Source of the DNA: Tricholomella constricta
Lineage: Eukaryota > Basidiomycota > Agaricomycetes > Agaricales > Lyophyllaceae
Direction of reading: 5' to 3'
Length of the DNA stretch: 64,000 nucleotides
Assembly (NCBI GenBank): GCA_013368375.1
Contig: JAACJP010000008.1
Coordinates: forward strand, 1,116,001-1,180,000
Both the position numbers and the translations under genes were made by a program. Below the pieces are notes generated by a model. That model ran no database searches. It had not been told where the DNA came from and was given only the letters and a program-made list of their open reading frames with translations. This document shows positions 59,865 to 64,000 of this stretch, one piece after another; the stretch's first letter is position 1, and each line of letters begins with the position of its first letter.

Positions 59865-61431
59865 TTAAATCATTACTGCTACTCCGCCAAGGGCAAGGGA
59901 AATTAAAGCTTCCTTGATACTATGCTCTGCCGTCTCAACGCCACCACTATTGGCATCAGGAGCGCCAACTGAGGCGCTGCTTTCGCCGGTAGTGGCGGTG
60001 GTACCAGGAGTTACATGACTGGGTGCTTTAGCGGTCTCATTGATTTTGTACACGCGCACAGAGCCAACTTCCCAAAAAACGGTACCGTAATTAGAGCCAT
60101 TTCCCAGGACATAATCATTGTAGCAGATCCCTGAGCACGTTTGTAGGAATGCGGCTGGAGGACGCGCTAGATGTGCACTGGGTCAAAATACCGCGATAAC
60201 CCAGTGGGAAATAATAACGTACTCCCGCAGAACTTGATATCAAAAATCAAATTTTGAGGCGCGAAATACTTCTCCATCTGACAGCCTGTCGACGGCCAGT
60301 TTCCGGCTGGGGTCCCCACTGCTGATGTGTCAATCGAACTGGCGTTCGCTGAGATGGAAGTGGGAACATCCGCACGCGGGAAGAACCAGATCCTGGACAT
60401 CATGAGATGCGAAAGTCAGATCACGGTCAAGAATAAAAAGCCTGGAATTCGAGGTAACAAGTGCGACTGAAACTCCGACTTACGAGATGCCGCTCGAGGC
60501 TAACTGTCACCCATACTCCTCCGCCAGTAGTGGCGAAGGCCGGCCCGTAAGTGGCGGGCCTTCCATCGGTTACGGCACATCCTTGGTTGCTGTTGTTATT
60601 GGCCGTGGTCGAGCAGTCGGTCGAGTTTGTGATGGACAACGTGGCTTGAGAGGGAGACACCATAGTGCAGCCGGACTCTGTGTGAGAAGCGAGGTTGACG
60701 CCTTCCAGTGTGTCAATTTCTCTACAGGGAAAACTTCAATCCAAAGTCTTGCAAGTGTGGAAGGACATACCCTCTGGCCGGCCAGTTTGGTGCTAAAGAC
60801 CACCTAGGCGCAGACGCAGGTAAGTTGGTAGAACCTTAGAGTAACTGGGTAATGTTTACCATGCTGGCCAGACTGAGCACTGTTGACGATGACGATGGAT
60901 AATCGGCATTAGATTATTTTATAGATGTTTGATGAAAAACAAACCCCGTACGGTACTTGGAAGATGTCCGCAACCCATATACTGCCAAGTCCGTACCTCT
61001 CTTTCGTCGTAATGCGTACCGTATCCCGTTTTTCGTTGAAGGGAACGACACAGGTGTTGTCGACCTTGATGAAGGCATGTTTGGTTGCAGGATCGACAAA
61101 GGCGAGTTTTGACGATGCAGCGATGGAGGAGGGCACGAAACTGGCGAAACAACACAACGTTTATTGAACCATCGCTACTGGGGGGCTGGTTAGGATACGG
61201 ACAAGGAATCAGCATTGTCAAGGATATCGGCTGGATTAACGATCAGCTGAGGTCGACGGTCTGCAACCAGGATGCTCTTGCACCTTCGATTTGGTCAGGG
61301 AAGCTCCAGCCATCGAAAAAAGTCGGACCTGAATATCCTTTTATCATGTTGTATCTTGTCGCAGCCACCAGCCTAGGGAAGGGGAGTGCTGAGAAGAAAA
61401 GGATGAGCGGAGCTCGCGCCTTTGGCCACAT
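59865..61431 (-). pseudogene. GH16-family protein, copy B, with one frameshift
   Basis: Tandem relative of copy A with the same eight-exon layout: 61431-61284, 61230-61203, 61140-60945, 60880-60861, 60803-60771, 60721-60484, 60392-60223 and 60166-59865. It keeps a signal peptide (MWPKARAPLILFFSALPFPR...), SSIAASSKLAFVDPATKHAF, WPAWW, EIDTLEGVN, IWFFPRAD, GNWPSTGC, YNDYVLGNGSNYG and a hydrophobic C-terminus (ALISLALGGVAVMI). In exon 6 near 60503-60510 two bases are missing, or one is extra. GGGVWVT then runs into the wrong frame instead of LASSGIS, and translation would stop soon after. All other exons are clean, so either the lesion is recent or it is an assembly error; the copy could then be functional. 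An alternative ATG is 51 bp upstream. Confidence 0.82.
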
Positions 61432-62212
61432 TGCCTCGTTACGGGATTCTGTAGTCACCAGCGCTAAAAGAAGAGAGGCCATCCCTCGTATTTGTAGATA
61501 ACCAGACGGAAAAACCATCCTTTCTCGACGTATCAACATGTGGTAGCAGAAGACGTTCATTTCGTAAGCTTGACACAATCCTATGTTATCGGGTCGCCGT
61601 TATTGAACCTGCGGGAAGTCCTAGAAAAAGTATGGATGGTATCATTGGCGCCCAAAGACAAGTGCCGTACAATCGCTGTCTACGGTGATGGCTCCATCTC
61701 CTTACAGGCACGATTTGAGAGAACTATTCGGAAAGAAGAACAATAGCTCGTCATGCAAAAGCTGTAAGTAGGAGGCGGACGTCCAGTCGTTTACACGAAG
61801 GAAATAGAGCACTAGACCACCAGAAACCACCCTCAGAGAGAAGTGCTTAGTCGGCGATAGTGGATATGTCGAGACCAGCAACTGGCCAGTGTGGCATCAA
61901 CTGATCATCAGAGCAAATTTGCTGCTGCGGACATACGGCGAAAATGAGCCGGCAAGTATTTTGCGAACGGAAAAGCAGGCTGAGAAGAGTAAAGCAAGCT
62001 TTCAAGGGATAATTCGTCCACTTGGCGAGCAATACAGTGTATATCACGAAAAACAAGGCCTCGAGCTAGGAAGTCCAAGAGGATGTAAAAGGACTTGAAG
62101 CTACTAGTATCAAATCTGTTTGTCACTTGGTCGCGATGTTTGGCAATGAATTTATCAATTCGCGAAAGCGCAGCCTTCCTGCCTTCCTCGTCACTCCTCC
62201 TCTTCCACCAGG
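61432..62212. other. Intergenic region, no gene seen
   Basis: About 780 bp between divergent genes. A short plus frame (61540-61746) has no recognisable motif. Confidence 0.45.
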
Positions 62213-63780
62213 ATGGCTGGCTGGAATGATAACCCCACTTCAACGTGGCGCATGTCGGGCCAGCTCGGCGGTAATCGTCGCCGCCACTACTGGGTCCTGT
62301 TCGGCGTCGTTATAATTGTGGTCTTCCTCCTCACGCATCCTGCGACTCTCACTACCTCCAAGGCGGACAAAAAGAAACCGGCCAAAACACACTGGGAGGA
62401 ACCTCCAACGTTGGAAAGACTCAAACAATGGGAGCTCGACCTTCCGCAGCATAACCTTGACCTGCCGTTCCCGGAGGGGAAAACTGGCCGCTACGTCAAG
62501 TTTTCTAATCAAGTGAAGAGGCTGGGTTGGAACAACGCTCTCAATGAAATGTGTGCTCTTTCTTGCTGGAATTATAGTCTTGGACTAACATGACCGCTAC
62601 GCAGCTTAATGAACACCCACCTTGCCTACGAGTCGAAACGCGCTTACGTCTTCCAACAATATGTTTGGAAGGAAGACCATTATTCTTGGCCCAAGCCTGT
62701 ATTTCGCAACCACGAATTCCCCCCTCACACTCCTCTCAACGCCATTATCTCTGGCCCTTCGGCAGGAGGCCCGTGGGATGTAGGTGATGACGCTCCTCGC
62801 TCCATCTCTGACAAGTGGTTCGATGTCGTTTGCCCGAAGCGTGAACGCCGCATCATCAACACACGCGAAGTTAAGCCCGTCATTGGCTGGGCAGATGGTA
62901 TCGATATCTTCAACCATTGGAAACAAGTGCTCCTCGATGCCCCCGAACGATGCATTGAAATCGAGCCAGAACACTACAAGAAAGATTTCTACCCTCAAAC
63001 GTTCGACCTCTGGCTCTGGGGAAGCACCCGCGTGCGCTCTCTATGGCCCAGTTTCTCAAAGTCACCCACATCTCGACTCCTGGAGCCATCTCCCATCGTG
63101 AAGTCGGCCGTCGAGAGGAATGCATATCTTTTCAATCCGCGAGGACCCCGCCCACCGCATCCTGTCTCCCGCGACCCTCATGATCGCATGCTTGCTATCC
63201 ACGCCCGTCGTGGTGACTTCAAGGATGCGTGCCTGCATCTCGCAAAATGGAATTCCACCTTTTATAGCTGGAACCTCCTGGAAGAGCTTCCCGATGCGTT
63301 CCCGCCCCCGCCTGGCGGGGAGCAGGGTAACAACACCCCCGAGAACATTCGAAAGTACCTCGAACACTGCTTGCCTTCCTTCGATGACATCGTCAGCAAG
63401 GTCAGGGACTCGCGATACGAGTATTTGAAGGAGTCAAAGAAGGGCCACAAGACTTTGGATGTCCTGTTCCTTTTGACGAATGCCGAGGGTGAGTGGCTTG
63501 ATCAGCTCAAGGCTACACTCAGGGAAGATGGATGGCACACTATTGTGACGAGCAAGGATTTAGAATTGGACCAAGAGCAGACGGAGGTCAACATGGCTGT
63601 GGACATGGAAATTGCACGCAGGGCGGCCGTTTTCGTCGGCAATGGCGTATGTCGCGATTTATTTCTTATTTTCTGTCTGTTGACTGATCTTTCCTTGAAC
63701 AGTGGTCCTCATTCACGAGTAATATCGTCCACAAAAGATTGGTGGATGGAAAAGAGCCCATCAGTAATCGCTTCTATTGA
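62213..63780 (+). CDS. Type II membrane protein, O-fucosyltransferase-like, 485 aa
   Basis: Exons 62213-62550, 62605-63646 and 63703-63780 (1458 nt). A short cytoplasmic N-terminus with RRR precedes one membrane anchor (YWVLFGVVIIVVFLLTHPA), then a luminal domain. The stretch LGWNNALNEILMNTHLAYES resembles the opening motif of fungal protein O-fucosyltransferase-like families (GWNN, then residues involved in GDP-fucose binding). AIHARRGDFKDACLHLAKWN carries the HxRRGDF...C motif of the same group. LLTNAEGEWLDQLKATLRED and MAVDMEIARRAAVFVGNGWS-SF match the C-terminal nucleotide-sugar region. The location is probably Golgi or ER. Donor specificity is inferred, not shown. Confidence 0.8.
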
Positions 63781-64000
63781 TACCGAGCTCGCGCTCACCT
63801 CATTACTTTATTTTCGATGTATTTAGAGAGGGCGTTGCGGACTATACCTACCTGGATAATTTATCTGCACTCAGCGAATGATTTGACTGTCAAAGACTTG
63901 AGTACTGAGTGGTAGCATGTACATTGTATTCCGGTAAAATCGGCAACAATGCAACCCACGCGTGACTTCCTTCCCACCGTGATCATCACGACACTCCTTT
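63781..64000. other. 3' flank of the last gene
   Basis: 220 bp to the window end, no coding signal seen. Confidence 0.5.

Noticed and set aside
59842..59870. Possible tRNA or other small RNA genes in the gaps
   Set aside because: I looked for A- and B-box-like sequence (ggttcgaatcc type) in the intergenic stretches and found no convincing cloverleaf.
61203..61230. A second frame break in GH16 copy B near exon 2
   Set aside because: The donor gtccgt at 61202 (also used by the V-ATPase gene) keeps the frame and gives DSFFVPSSIAASSKL.

Overview
The window is nuclear DNA of a filamentous basidiomycete, most likely an Agaricomycete mushroom. The evidence is dense genes with many introns of about 48-75 nt (GT-AG, a few GC-AG), very short exons, and gene families typical of that group: Vts1, Fzo1, the large NAD-dependent glutamate dehydrogenase, GPI-anchored GH16 proteins, F-box proteins and fungal transposons. 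I place it no closer than that. Exon borders below were set by reading splice sites together with frame and family conservation. No transcript data were available. For nearly all intact genes the exon lengths sum to a multiple of three.

Layout. 1-1195: 3' part of an L1-domain (Utp30/Cic1-type) nucleolar protein. 1476-2757: alpha/beta hydrolase. 2758-6845: about 4 kb with no gene I can support. 6846-8311 (-): quinone oxidoreductase with two apparent GC-AG introns. 10762-11777 (-): secreted two-repeat protein. 12696-14021: F-box protein. 14365-15059: Mutator-type non-autonomous element with 9-bp target duplication. 16804-18195 (-): short-chain dehydrogenase. 18761-20917 (-): Vts1. 21515-22575: single-pass membrane protein built from microexons of 18, 27, 6 and 21 nt. 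22915-25589: mitofusin Fzo1. 26112-27833 (-): epoxide hydrolase, followed head-to-head by a broken copy. 28.4-31.4 kb: unexplained. 31420-38291: a decayed DDE transposon carrying two younger insertions, a TA-flanked MITE and a small LTR element.

The right part is gene-rich: 40222-44297 glutamate dehydrogenase; 44579-46378 2-oxoglutarate/Fe(II) oxygenase; 46944-47053 a poly(A) retro-insertion; 48046-49383 a second short-chain dehydrogenase; 49675-51013 thioredoxin reductase; 52636-53563 V-ATPase subunit c; 54240-55690 a fully decayed epoxide hydrolase; 56176-57552 RNA polymerase I/III subunit AC40; 57991-59511 and 59865-61431 (both -) tandem GH16 genes, the second with a frameshift; 62213-63780 a type II membrane protein resembling protein O-fucosyltransferases.

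The genes do not form one pathway. Housekeeping genes (ribosome assembly, mRNA decay, mitochondrial fusion, nitrogen metabolism, redox, vacuolar acidification, Pol I/III) alternate with oxidoreductases, hydrolases and surface or secreted proteins, and with transposon-rich gaps. The most unusual items are the phase-2 microexon membrane-protein gene, the nested transposon stack, and the three epoxide hydrolase copies in different states of decay.
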